A DNA stretch of 44,261 nt from Aureisphaera galaxeae (GCF_028561275.1 NZ_JAQQTF010000008.1:1-44261); one strand, 5' to 3'; shown: positions 25,505 to 33,895, numbered from the stretch's first letter. Made by a program: numbers and translations. Notes: a model not told the origin generated them from the sequence alone.

Positions 25505-26458
25505 ATGAGCTTTTTCAAAAAAATATTTTCAAAAGAAAAAAAGGAAACCCTAGACAAAGGGCTGGAAAAATCCAAGACCTCCTTTTTCGATAAACTATCC
25601 AAAGCCGTTGCTGGTAAAAGTAAGGTAGATGACGATGTGCTGGATGATCTCGAAGAAGTGTTGGTTTCCAGCGATGTGGGAGTAAATACAACCCTTAAGA
25701 TCATAGATCGTATCGAAGCCCGTGTGGCTCGCGACAAGTATATGGGTACCGATGAGCTGAATCAAATCCTTCGTGAAGAAATAGCAGGGCTCCTTAGCGA
25801 AACCAATACAGGCAATGCAACCCAAATAGAAATTCCCGAAACCGACGGACCCTATGTCATTATGGTCGTCGGTGTAAATGGAGTAGGGAAAACTACAACC
25901 ATTGGTAAGTTGGCCCACCAATTCAAGAATGCGGGAAAAAAGGTAGTATTGGGAGCTGCAGATACCTTTAGGGCTGCGGCCATCGATCAGTTACAAGTTT
26001 GGGCCGATCGTACGGGAGTGCCTATAGTTAAACAGGAAATGGGGAGTGACCCTGCCAGTGTCGCCTTCGATACCCTGCAAAGTGCCGTAAACCAGAATGC
26101 CGATGTAGTAATCATAGATACCGCTGGACGTTTGCACAATAAAGTAAACCTAATGAATGAGTTGACCAAGGTGAAGCGCGTAATGCAAAAGGTGATTGGC
26201 GATGCTCCACACGATGTCATGCTCGTATTAGATGGTTCTACAGGACAAAATGCTTTCGAGCAAGCCAAGCAATTCACCGCGGCTACCGAAGTAACCAGCT
26301 TGGCAGTGACCAAACTGGATGGAACCGCCAAAGGTGGAGTAGTGATCGGTATTAGCGATCAGTTCCAAATTCCGGTAAAATATATTGGAGTAGGAGAAGG
26401 GATCGAAGACCTTCAAGTATTCAATAAGTTTGAGTTTGTAGATTCATTCTTTAAGTGA
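25505..26458 (+). CDS. ftsY: Signal recognition particle receptor FtsY
   Basis: 317 residues. A short basic amphipathic N-terminus (MSFFKKIFSKEKKETLDKG) replaces the long acidic A domain of proteobacterial FtsY. The NG domain follows: helical N (about 40-110), the P-loop GVNGVGKTTTIGK (123-135), ADTFRAAAIDQL, DTAGRLHNKVNLMNEL and TKLDGTAKGGVVIG, ending FNKFEFVDSFF. FtsY docks ribosome-SRP complexes to SecYEG at the inner membrane by joint GTP hydrolysis with Ffh. Its stop codon lies inside the first unit of a 7-bp tandem repeat. Confidence 0.97.
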   Translation: MSFFKKIFSKEKKETLDKGLEKSKTSFFDKLSKAVAGKSKVDDDVLDDLEEVLVSSDVGVNTTLKIIDRIEARVARDKYMGTDELNQILREEIAGLLSETNTGNATQIEIPETDGPYVIMVVGVNGVGKTTTIGKLAHQFKNAGKKVVLGAADTFRAAAIDQLQVWADRTGVPIVKQEMGSDPASVAFDTLQSAVNQNADVVIIDTAGRLHNKVNLMNELTKVKRVMQKVIGDAPHDVMLVLDGSTGQNAFEQAKQFTAATEVTSLAVTKLDGTAKGGVVIGISDQFQIPVKYIGVGEGIEDLQVFNKFEFVDSFFK

Positions 26459-26489
26459 AAGGTGAAAGGTGAAAGGTGAAAGGTGAGAA
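26455..26489 (+). repeat. Tandem 7-bp repeat overlapping the ftsY stop codon
   Basis: Four exact GTGAAAG units at 26455-26482, then a degenerate GTGAGAAG. The ftsY TGA is bases 2-4 of the first unit. The rest of the spacer to rimO ends with ACTTCTAACTACTT-like 7-bp units just before the ATG at 26592. Confidence 0.85.
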
Positions 26490-26591
26490 GTTTCAAAAAT
26501 ATTAAATACGCAGATAAAATCAATGAAGGTAAGGGTAAAGTAAAATAGATATCAAAACCTATTATTTATCCCTTACTTCTAACTACTTAAT

Positions 26592-27893
26592 ATGCGGACG
26601 AAGACCTTAAAAAAGAACAAAATCAATGTAGTGACACTCGGTTGTTCCAAAAACATCTACGATAGTGAGGTGCTCATGGGACAACTTAAGGCCAATGACA
26701 AGGAAGTAGTACACGAAGAAGAAGGAAATGTCGTGGTCATCAATACCTGTGGGTTTATAGATAACGCCAAGGAAGAGAGTGTAAATACTATTTTAGAGTT
26801 TGTTCAGAAGAAGGAAGAAGGATTGGTAGACAAGGTTTTTGTTACGGGATGTCTTAGTGAACGCTATAAACCCGATCTTCAAAAAGAGATTCCCAATGTA
26901 GATCAGTATTTTGGCACTACAGAATTGCCTGGGCTTTTAAAGGCCTTGGGAGCCGATTATAAGCACGAACTCATTGGAGAGCGACTCACTACCACCCCAA
27001 AGAATTATGCCTATTTAAAGATAGCAGAGGGCTGTGACCGTCCCTGTTCTTTTTGTGCGATCCCCATCATGCGTGGAAAACACAGATCGACCCCTATCGA
27101 GGAATTGGTCATCGAAGCCGAGAAATTGGCAGCCGATGGCGTAAAAGAACTCATTCTCATAGCGCAGGATCTTACCTATTATGGGCTCGATTTGTATAAA
27201 GAAAGGGCTTTGGCCAAGCTTTTAAGAGCCTTGGCTAAGGTAGAAGGTATAGAATGGATTCGATTGCATTACGCATTTCCTACAGGATTCCCCATGGAAG
27301 TATTGGAGGTTATGAAAGAGGAACCCAAGGTTTGCAACTATATAGATATTCCGCTACAACATATAGCAGATCCTATTCTAAAATCCATGCGTAGGGGAAC
27401 CACCATGGCCAAAACGAATAAGTTGTTGGATGAGTTCAGAAAAGCGGTGCCCGAAATGACAATTCGAACTACCTTGATCGTAGGATATCCAGGTGAAACC
27501 GAAGAAGATTTCCAAACCTTGAAGCAATGGGTGATCGATCAGCGTTTTGAGCGTATGGGCTGCTTCACCTATTCGCATGAAGAGAATACCCATGCCTATA
27601 GTTTGGAGGATGATGTTCCTGCCGATGTAAAAATGCAACGTGCCAATGAAATCATGGAAATTCAGTCACAGATATCTTGGGAATTGAATCAGCAGAAAAT
27701 CGGAAAACAATTCCGTGTCCTTATCGACCGAAAAGAAGGGAATTATTATGTAGGTCGCACCGAATTCGACAGCCCAGATGTGGACAATGAAGTGCTGATT
27801 TCGGCTGAAAGCGGCTATTTGCGCACGGGCGATTTCTTCAATGTAGAGATTACTGGGGCAGAGGATTTCGATTTGTACGGAAAAGTCATATAG
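26592..27893 (+). CDS. rimO: Ribosomal protein S12 methylthiotransferase RimO
   Basis: 433 residues. RimO is a radical-SAM enzyme that adds a methylthio group to a conserved Asp of ribosomal protein S12. Both iron-sulfur clusters can be placed: the N-terminal UPF0004 domain uses Cys18 (LGCSKN), Cys53 (NTCGF) and Cys87 (TGCLSERY); the radical-SAM CxxxCxxC uses Cys148, Cys152 and Cys155 (EGCDRPCSFCAIP). The TRAM domain closes the C-terminus (about 365-433). NIYDSEVLMGQL and KHRSTPIEEL favour RimO over MiaB. The gap to the next gene is 36 nt. Confidence 0.97.
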   Translation: MRTKTLKKNKINVVTLGCSKNIYDSEVLMGQLKANDKEVVHEEEGNVVVINTCGFIDNAKEESVNTILEFVQKKEEGLVDKVFVTGCLSERYKPDLQKEIPNVDQYFGTTELPGLLKALGADYKHELIGERLTTTPKNYAYLKIAEGCDRPCSFCAIPIMRGKHRSTPIEELVIEAEKLAADGVKELILIAQDLTYYGLDLYKERALAKLLRALAKVEGIEWIRLHYAFPTGFPMEVLEVMKEEPKVCNYIDIPLQHIADPILKSMRRGTTMAKTNKLLDEFRKAVPEMTIRTTLIVGYPGETEEDFQTLKQWVIDQRFERMGCFTYSHEENTHAYSLEDDVPADVKMQRANEIMEIQSQISWELNQQKIGKQFRVLIDRKEGNYYVGRTEFDSPDVDNEVLISAESGYLRTGDFFNVEITGAEDFDLYGKVI

Positions 27894-27929
27894 TACAGGG
27901 TACAAACCCAGGTACAAAAACATACCATC

Positions 27930-28613
27930 ATGAAACCAAAACTGCTCCTACTGCATGGTGCCTTGGGTACCCGTAATCAATTCAATTACCTAAGATCGCA
28001 CCTCGAAGATCATTTCGAGCTTTTCGATTTCAATTTCGATGGACATGGAGGTGTTCCCGCTACTACGTATTCCATCGCTCAATTCGCTGAGAATACAGCC
28101 AATTACCTCAAGGAACAGAATATAGAAGATTGCTTTGTTTTCGGATACAGCATGGGAGGCTATGTAGCCTTACAATTGGAGCGGCAGCGTCCTGGGACAT
28201 TTCAGAAGATAGTAACCTTGGGAACCAAATTCGGTTGGACTCCAGAATCGGCTGCTAAAGAAGTCAAAATGCTAAATCCCGATGTGATTGAGGAGAAAGT
28301 ACCTCGTTTCGGTCAAAAGCTAAAGGAAGATCATGAGCCCTTAGATTGGAAGGAAGTGATACGAAATACGGCTCGAATGATGTTAGATTTAGGGAACGGA
28401 GCGGCCCTTTCTGAAACTGATTTTGGAAGCATAACCACAGAGGTTCATTTGGGATTGGGTTCTGAGGACACTATGGTGGGTGTAGAGGAGACCGAACAAA
28501 TCATGAAATGGCTTCCCAATGCAGGAATGAAAATATTGGAAGGTGTGCCTCATCCTATAGAGAAAGCAAATCCCGAATCGGTAAGCAGACACATTATTTC
28601 CTCACTTTCATAA
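27930..28613 (+). CDS. Alpha/beta-hydrolase
   Basis: 227 residues, a minimal alpha/beta-hydrolase. The oxyanion motif is LLLHGALG (6-13), the nucleophile elbow FGYSMGG gives Ser74, the acid is probably Asp180 (LGSED) and the base His208 (GVPHPIEK). The cap between strands 6 and 7 is short. It looks like a carboxylesterase or the MenH/BioH-like group, but the substrate cannot be told. It follows rimO by 36 nt and precedes the lipoprotein gene by 9 nt, so it probably shares an mRNA with the latter. Confidence 0.85.
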   Translation: MKPKLLLLHGALGTRNQFNYLRSHLEDHFELFDFNFDGHGGVPATTYSIAQFAENTANYLKEQNIEDCFVFGYSMGGYVALQLERQRPGTFQKIVTLGTKFGWTPESAAKEVKMLNPDVIEEKVPRFGQKLKEDHEPLDWKEVIRNTARMMLDLGNGAALSETDFGSITTEVHLGLGSEDTMVGVEETEQIMKWLPNAGMKILEGVPHPIEKANPESVSRHIISSLS

Positions 28614-28622
28614 CACGTATCT

Positions 28623-29849
28623 ATGAGACTTTTATTTTGTGCTATACTGGCTTTGTGTTTTGCATCTTGTGTAAATGACAAAGAGAGAAAAAAGGAACTG
28701 CCTCCTAAGGACAACGTATTTGTAGAAGCGGTACAAAACCCTTCTACCGAGAACAGTCAGTTACCAAGATTGTTCAGTAACGGAAAGGAACTTTATTTCT
28801 CTTGGGTAACCCGTAAGGATTCGGCAGATGTGCTTAACTATGCTGTTTTACGGGATACGACTTGGACACCAAGCACCGAAATTATTGAAGGGAATGACTG
28901 GTTCACCAACTGGGCCGATTTCCCAAACATTGCCGAAAACAATGGAAGGATTCTTACCAGTTTTCTTCAAAAGTCTGATTCTGGAACCTATACCTATGAC
29001 GTAAAGCTGAATCTATACAACCCGGAAACCAAGGAATGGAAAAAGAATTTCATTCTCCATAATGATGGAACCAAAAGTGAACATGGGTTTGTTTCGGTTA
29101 AACCCTACGCACACAACTCTTTTGCGGTGACTTGGTTAGACGGAAGGGAAACCGTAGGGAAAGGACATGGCGGCGGACAAATGACACTCCGAGCTGCCTT
29201 GGTTTTCGAAGATGGTACGATAGATTATGATACGCTACTGGATGAGAAAGTATGCGATTGTTGTAATACGGCCTTAGCCATTGGTCCTAAGGACCAGATT
29301 ATTGTGGCGTACCGGGATAGAAGCGATGAAGAAATCCGGGATATTTCTGTAACCGATTGGACTATGGAAGCTAATTGGAGCGCACCAAGAACAATAGGAA
29401 ATGACAATTGGAAGATTGCTGGTTGCCCCGTAAACGGTCCGGCTTTGGATACCTATGAGGAAGCTACGGTAGCGGCTTGGTTTACGGCTGCTAATGAAGA
29501 AGGGGAAGTTAAAGTGGCCTTTTCTTCAGATGGTGTTAAGACCTTTTCAGAGCCCATCCGTATCGATGCAGGAAATGCAACAGGAAGGGTAGATGTAGTA
29601 ATGCTTTCTGCATCCGAAGCGGCAGTACTATGGATGGAACCCAGCGGAGAGGATGAGGTGATTCAATTGGCTAGAGTAAAAACTGACGGGACCATTTCAG
29701 AGCCTATCAATATTGCCAAAACCAGTGCGGAACGTGCCAGTGGCTTTCCACAAGTTGAAAAAGTGGGTAATACTTTATATATGGCTTGGACCGTTGTTGA
29801 AGGGGAAGACTCTAGAATTGAGATGGCATCGGTGGACGTTGGTTTATAG
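28623..29849 (+). CDS. BNR/sialidase-like lipoprotein with a CxCC motif
   Basis: 408 residues. A lipoprotein signal ends in FASC with lipidated Cys16. The rest is a beta-propeller of sialidase-like blades (LPRLFSNGKELYFSWVT, FAVTWLDGRET, VAWFTAANEEGEVKVAFS, GFPQVEKVGNTLYMAWTV). A cluster Cys211, Cys213, Cys214 (KVCDCCNTALAIG) and Cys268 (IAGCPVNGPALD) is conserved, as I recall, in this lipoprotein group; the Arg triad and Asp of real sialidases is not evident, so exo-sialidase activity is doubtful. The Cys set could bind a metal or form disulfides. Its TAG stop lies inside the first 7-bp unit of the following repeat array. Confidence 0.8.
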   Translation: MRLLFCAILALCFASCVNDKERKKELPPKDNVFVEAVQNPSTENSQLPRLFSNGKELYFSWVTRKDSADVLNYAVLRDTTWTPSTEIIEGNDWFTNWADFPNIAENNGRILTSFLQKSDSGTYTYDVKLNLYNPETKEWKKNFILHNDGTKSEHGFVSVKPYAHNSFAVTWLDGRETVGKGHGGGQMTLRAALVFEDGTIDYDTLLDEKVCDCCNTALAIGPKDQIIVAYRDRSDEEIRDISVTDWTMEANWSAPRTIGNDNWKIAGCPVNGPALDTYEEATVAAWFTAANEEGEVKVAFSSDGVKTFSEPIRIDAGNATGRVDVVMLSASEAAVLWMEPSGEDEVIQLARVKTDGTISEPINIAKTSAERASGFPQVEKVGNTLYMAWTVVEGEDSRIEMASVDVGL

Positions 29850-30079
29850 TTTATAGACAATAGTTTGTAGTCGATAGTCAAGAACGTCGACTCAACAATT
29901 AAACGATTAAACCCAAAAACCTTGAACCCGAAACCGTGCAACGACTCCTCGATACAACCCTCCCTTCGGTCGTCCCACTCGGAGTCCAATTCGGAAAACT
30001 GCCAACTGCAACTGTAAACTGAAAACTGCAACTACCCACTGCAAACTGAAAGATGTAAAACTCAACACTTAGAACTAGT
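29844..30079 (+). repeat. Spacer of degenerate 7-bp repeats, upstream array
   Basis: From the lipoprotein stop to the next start codon the spacer is built of 7-bp-spaced units: TTTATAG, TTTATAG, ACAATAG, TTTGTAG, TCGATAG at 29844-29878, and ACTGTAA, ACTGAAA, ACTGCAA, ACTGCAA, ACTGAAA, GATGTAA, AACTCAA, CACTTAG at about 30006-30072. Between them (29880-30005) the periodicity is weaker. No ORF, terminator or promoter is recognisable. Confidence 0.8.
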
Positions 30080-30520
30080 ATGGCTTCAGCCTTCGGACAT
30101 GCATTTACCGCAATTGCTTTAGGAACTACTTTTTCCAAAAACGTAAGATCATGGAAGTTCTGGCTGCTGGGTATTATATGCTCCATTTTTCCCGATGCCG
30201 ATGTGATTGGGTTTGCCTTCGATATTCCCTACGGAAGTTTTTGGGGGCACCGTGGATTCTCTCATTCTCTGCTATTCGCAATGCTATTTGGCATGCTCGT
30301 AACGTTTTTGTTTTATCGAAAGCAATTTCTAACCAGAAATGGAGCCTTGCTTATCTTGTATTTCTTTTTGTGCACGGCATCACATGCCCTTTTGGATGCT
30401 ATGACAAGTGGCGGATTGGGTATTGCTTTTCTTTCACCCTTCGATACGACCCGGTATTTCTTTCCGTGGCGACCCATACAAGTTTCTCCCATTGGAGTAG
30501 AGAATTTCTTTAGTGAATGA
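30080..30520 (+). CDS. YdjM-type membrane-bound metal-dependent hydrolase, truncated by an in-frame TGA
   Basis: 146 residues up to the TGA at 30518-30520. It belongs to the LexA-binding, membrane-associated hydrolase family (DUF457): GHAFTAIALG, FPDADVIGFAF, GHRGFSHSLLFA and ASHALLDAMTSGGLGIAFLSP supply the His/Asp residues expected to bind metal, between hydrophobic helices. Homologs, as I know them, continue with a Trp after FFSE and a last helix. Here the Trp codon position is TGA, and the same frame goes on for 38 more conserved-looking codons to 30637. The gene has therefore probably suffered a TGG-to-TGA change, or there is a base-call error. The metal-site core is intact, so partial function is possible. 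Confidence 0.8.
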   Translation: MASAFGHAFTAIALGTTFSKNVRSWKFWLLGIICSIFPDADVIGFAFDIPYGSFWGHRGFSHSLLFAMLFGMLVTFLFYRKQFLTRNGALLILYFFLCTASHALLDAMTSGGLGIAFLSPFDTTRYFFPWRPIQVSPIGVENFFSE

Positions 30521-30637
30521 GGCATGCGTGTCATCCTTAGCGAATTGGTTTGGATTGGCATTCCGGGGGTGGTGTGGATTTTATTCAATTGGGTTAGAAG
30601 AAGAATGGTAAGTAAGGAGATTGGGTTAAACGATTAA
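30521..30637 (+). pseudogene. Detached 3' end of the YdjM-type hydrolase gene
   Basis: In frame with the preceding CDS after its TGA: GMRVILSELVWIGIPGVVWI followed by LFNWVRRR and ending at TAA (30635-30637). The hydrophobic stretch is the expected last transmembrane helix and basic cytosolic tail. It is too short, and too clearly the tail of that family, to be an independent gene, although the ATG at 30524 could be used for a 37-residue peptide. Confidence 0.7.
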
Positions 30638-30900
30638 ACGCATCAACTTTGAACCCGGAACTTAAAAACCGAAAAACGTATAACTAAAACACATCCTTCG
30701 ACAAGCTCAGGATGACGTACTGCTACTGTAAACTGAAAATTGCCCACTGAAAACTGTCACTGGGACTGTCAACTGAAAAATGTAAAATTCAAAACTTAAC
30801 ACCTAACACTAAAAACCCGCAAACTGAAAACTGCCACTGTCTACTGAAAACTCATAACTTAGCATTTAAAACTTAGGATTCAACACTTAAAACCTAACAC
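30638..30900 (+). repeat. Spacer of degenerate 7-bp repeats, downstream array
   Basis: About 260 nt with a consensus near ACTGAAA / ACTTAAA and 7-nt spacing: for example ACTGTAA, ACTGAAA, ATTGCCC, ACTGAAA at 30725-30752, and a long run from ACTGAAA through ACTTAGG, ATTCAAC, ACTTAAA, ACCTAAC to ACTTGAG at the right end. Occasional 6- or 8-nt units break phase. The last unit supplies the TTG start codon of the glycosyltransferase. A REP-like hairpin is embedded at 30692-30714. Confidence 0.85.
30692..30714. repeat. REP-like hairpin in the heptamer array
   Basis: CATCCT and AGGATG (30692-30697 and 30709-30714) flank TCGACAAGCTC. The core CTTCGACAAGCTCAGG is a palindromic word that I recall as a widely dispersed bacterial intergenic repeat. 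A single copy is present in the window. Confidence 0.5.
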
Positions 30901-32151
30901 TTGAGCAAGAAACTTTTAATAATAGGTCATACATTTCCCGAACCTACGACTACCGCGGCGGGGAGTAGGATGCTTCAACTGGTAGGTCTGTTCAAGGAAG
31001 AAGGGTATGAAATTACCTTTGCGAGTACTGCGAGTAGAACACAGCAAACAGCAATATTCAAAGATGAAGGGATTGAGGAGGTTTCAATTCGGTTGAATGA
31101 CATAAGTTTCGATGAATTTGTATTTCAGCTAAATCCTTCGGTGGTACTATTCGATCGTTATATGACCGAAGAAAAGTTTGGATGGCGCGTGGCGGAACAA
31201 TGCCCCAATGCTCTTCGAATTTTGGACACGGAAGATTTGCATTTTCTCCGAAGGGCTAGGGAAGAAGCGCTTAAGAAAGATGCTCCTATTAATTTACACT
31301 CCGATACGGCAAAGCGAGAATTGGCCAGTATTTTACGTTGTGATCTGTCCTTGATCATTTCGGAATACGAGATGCAATTGCTAACGGAGACCTTTCATAT
31401 CCCTGAAGGTATTTTGTATTACGTACCTTTTTTATTGGATCCTGTTTCTGAAGAAACTAAACGGGGTCTTCCCAATTTCGATCAGCGCAAAGGATTCATG
31501 ACCATTGGCAATCTAATGCACGCGCCCAATGTCGATTCGGTTAAATATCTGAAAAACGAGGTTTGGCCCGCTATTCGGAAACAGTTGCCGAATGCCGAAC
31601 TTTCGGTCTATGGTAATTATGCGCCCAAACATATTACGGAGATGCATAATCCGAAAGAAGGATTTCACATTAAAGGTTGGGCTAAGGATGTGGATGCTGT
31701 AATGAATAAAGCTAGGGTGTGTTTGGCTCCCTTACGTTTTGGTGCGGGGTTAAAGGGAAAGTTGGTGGATGCTATGCGCTGCGGAACACCTTCGGTAACC
31801 ACGAATGTGGGAGCAGAAGGCATTTCTGGGGAATTCCCCTTTGGAGGCATGATTTCTGACAATCTAACCGATTTTGTGACACATGCGGTACAATTGTATT
31901 TGGAAGAGGATATATGGTTGGAGAAACAGGAAAATGGTTTTAAAATTCTATGTAAAAGATTTCAAAAGGATCGCTTTTCCGAAGCATTTATGAACATGGT
32001 TCGAATACTTCAGAATAACATGGAAGAACATCGGGAAGAGCATTTCTTGGGGCAGGTAATACTGCATCACTCGCTACAATCTACCAAGTACATGAGCAAA
32101 TGGATTGAAGCCAAGAATCGAGGCAGACATTTCCGAAGAGAAGAAGACTAA
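30901..32151 (+). CDS. Family 1-type glycosyltransferase (GT-B)
   Basis: 416 residues from a TTG start at 30901; no closer ATG exists, and the GT-B N-terminal strand begins at once (KKLLIIGHTFPEP). The N-terminal domain (1-170) includes PSVVLFDRYMTEEKFGW and RILDTEDLHFLRRAR. The C-terminal donor-binding domain has FMTIGNLMHAPNVDSVKYL, KGWAKDVDAVMNKARVCLAPLRFGAGLKGKLVDAM and GTPSVTTNVGAEGI, the usual GT4 phosphate-contact region, although the classical EX7E pair is not clear. It probably adds a sugar to a surface glycan or O-glycoprotein; the acceptor is unknown. It is alone, with the convergent FG-GAP gene 10 nt downstream. Confidence 0.88.
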   Translation: MSKKLLIIGHTFPEPTTTAAGSRMLQLVGLFKEEGYEITFASTASRTQQTAIFKDEGIEEVSIRLNDISFDEFVFQLNPSVVLFDRYMTEEKFGWRVAEQCPNALRILDTEDLHFLRRAREEALKKDAPINLHSDTAKRELASILRCDLSLIISEYEMQLLTETFHIPEGILYYVPFLLDPVSEETKRGLPNFDQRKGFMTIGNLMHAPNVDSVKYLKNEVWPAIRKQLPNAELSVYGNYAPKHITEMHNPKEGFHIKGWAKDVDAVMNKARVCLAPLRFGAGLKGKLVDAMRCGTPSVTTNVGAEGISGEFPFGGMISDNLTDFVTHAVQLYLEEDIWLEKQENGFKILCKRFQKDRFSEAFMNMVRILQNNMEEHREEHFLGQVILHHSLQSTKYMSKWIEAKNRGRHFRREED

Positions 32152-32161
32152 AAAACTAGAT

Positions 32162-33895
32162 TTATTTTAAAATCACCTTTTGTACTTCGGTCACGGAACC
32201 ATTTTGTAGTGTTACAAAATACAATCCTTCTGAAAAACCGGTCATATCCAACGATCCTGACTGTGCGTCCATGGTTTTGGATATGAGCACTCTTCCTTGA
32301 CCATCAGAAATAGTAGCTTTTATCGTATTAAGATGTTTTGGACCCCGTAGTTGAAGGATTCCAGAAGTTGGATTCGGATATAGCGAGAAGTAACTAGAAT
32401 CTGGAGTTTCCAATCCCAATGTGCTTCCTTCAAGAATGGTGATATGGCTGTTTATGTCGGGGTTTTCTAGCACATCAACGATACCGCTCAACCAGGTAAC
32501 TTTTATATAGTCGATAGATTCAGCATCATTGATACCGAAGAATTCGTAGGAGGAATTCTGGCCCAAATAACCTTCTCCGCACAAAGTGTAGTTGTATTGC
32601 TTTTCACCATTTACGGATATCTCTATCACAGAACCAATGCCCTGCCGATTGCTTTCAGTACCTTCTAACTTTACCTTGATCCAATTGTACAACGTGGGGC
32701 ATTCGTTCTTCCAAACATAGATATCGTCCGGTGCAAAATTGAGCACCACCATATCGGGATAGCCATCATTATCTATGTCCCCAATGGCATTCGAAAAACT
32801 TACTGCATCGTCATTTTCAAAGCCAGCATTTTCAGGGATACTATAATTCCCTGTTCCATCATTTCTATAAAAAGCAGAGGTTAATGCCACATCGGGATTG
32901 GTCCAAGAACTGCTTACATACAGATCGAGATTTCCGTCATTATCAGCATCCAAATACACGGCTCCCCACGCTACTGTTTCCATCAAGGTGCCATTGCTAG
33001 GAGCAACATCGGTAAATGTGTTATTTCCGTTGTTTCTGTAGAATACGTTGCCTTCGGGAGTGTTGGTTACATAAATATCGAACCAACCATCGCTATCATA
33101 GTCGCCAATGGCGGTGGACATAGCATTAATAGCTGCATCCGTCCCTGTGCTGTTCCCTACTTCGGTATAGGTGCCATCTCCGTTATTTCGGTACATAAGA
33201 TTGGCAAACTGGGGTCTGTCGTCGGCTATATAGATATCCTGCCAACCGTCATTGTTATAATCGAAGAAAGAGGCGCAGAAGCTCATATAGATATCTTCAA
33301 TAAGACCACTTTGGGAAGTAACATTGGTAAAGGTGCCATCCCCATTATTTTCGTATAATTTGTTATGGAAACTCGCATCGCCATCATGTCGGGAAGTCTG
33401 AAATAAATCCAACCAACCATCATTATTGTAGTCACCCCAAGAAGCGCCCCAATCATGTAACTGATCTGAATACAGGCCTGCGGCAACGGTAATATCCGTA
33501 AAATTCAGAGCACCATCATTTTCATACAGTGCCCTTCCATCAGAATTACTGGAAGTGTACAGGTCATAATCCCCATCATTGTCAAAATCTACCCAAACCA
33601 CGCTTTTTATTTCTCCCATATGATCTGGGATGCCCAAATCTACTTGGGTAAAGGTCCCTTCCGTGTTTTTATAGAATCGAACAGGCTGTCCTTCTTCGGA
33701 GGATACGGTAATATCGTCCCATCCGTCATTGTCGAAATCGAAAAAAGAAATACCACCTCCTAGGGTGCCATTTCCGAAGGAAGATCCAGAGCAACCGAGG
33801 GCTGCAGCTTGTTCGCTGAATAGAATTTGGGCTGGGGCAACATGGTAGGTTAAGCTAAGAAATACAATGGCAATACAATGAAAAAGTATACGCAT
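32162..33895 (-). CDS. T9SS-exported FG-GAP/VCBS repeat protein with UnbV domain
   Basis: 577 residues. Signal peptide 1-23 (ending APAQ). About 30-390 are FG-GAP/VCBS blades with Ca-binding loops: FFDFDNDGWDDI, WVDFDNDGDYDLY, GDYNNDGWLDLF, DYDSDGWFDIYV, LDADNDGNLDLYV, GDIDNDGYPDMVV. An ASPIC/UnbV domain follows at about 400-490 (WIKVKLEGTESNRQGIGSVI, YLGQNSSYEFFGI). The last 80 residues are a T9SS type A sorting domain (SLYPNPTSGILQL to VQKVILK). This architecture resembles animal CRTAC1. It should be a calcium-stabilised surface protein. It lies downstream of the TonB receptor gene on the same strand but a terminator separates them. Confidence 0.92.
   Translation of the reverse strand: MRILFHCIAIVFLSLTYHVAPAQILFSEQAAALGCSGSSFGNGTLGGGISFFDFDNDGWDDITVSSEEGQPVRFYKNTEGTFTQVDLGIPDHMGEIKSVVWVDFDNDGDYDLYTSSNSDGRALYENDGALNFTDITVAAGLYSDQLHDWGASWGDYNNDGWLDLFQTSRHDGDASFHNKLYENNGDGTFTNVTSQSGLIEDIYMSFCASFFDYNNDGWQDIYIADDRPQFANLMYRNNGDGTYTEVGNSTGTDAAINAMSTAIGDYDSDGWFDIYVTNTPEGNVFYRNNGNNTFTDVAPSNGTLMETVAWGAVYLDADNDGNLDLYVSSSWTNPDVALTSAFYRNDGTGNYSIPENAGFENDDAVSFSNAIGDIDNDGYPDMVVLNFAPDDIYVWKNECPTLYNWIKVKLEGTESNRQGIGSVIEISVNGEKQYNYTLCGEGYLGQNSSYEFFGINDAESIDYIKVTWLSGIVDVLENPDINSHITILEGSTLGLETPDSSYFSLYPNPTSGILQLRGPKHLNTIKATISDGQGRVLISKTMDAQSGSLDMTGFSEGLYFVTLQNGSVTEVQKVILK

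Noticed and set aside
28623-29849. Annotation as a true exo-alpha-sialidase
   Set aside because: Blades are sialidase-like, but the Arg triad and catalytic Tyr/Glu pair are not evident, and the Cys set points to another role.
30151-30513. 120-codon ORF in another frame over the YdjM-type gene
   Set aside because: It overlaps the frame with clear family motifs and shows no domain of its own.
26455-30900. Heptamer arrays as CRISPR, integron attC or phase-variable coding tracts
   Set aside because: There are no spacers between constant repeats and no integrase, and the units lie outside coding frames, so slippage would not switch a gene by frameshift.
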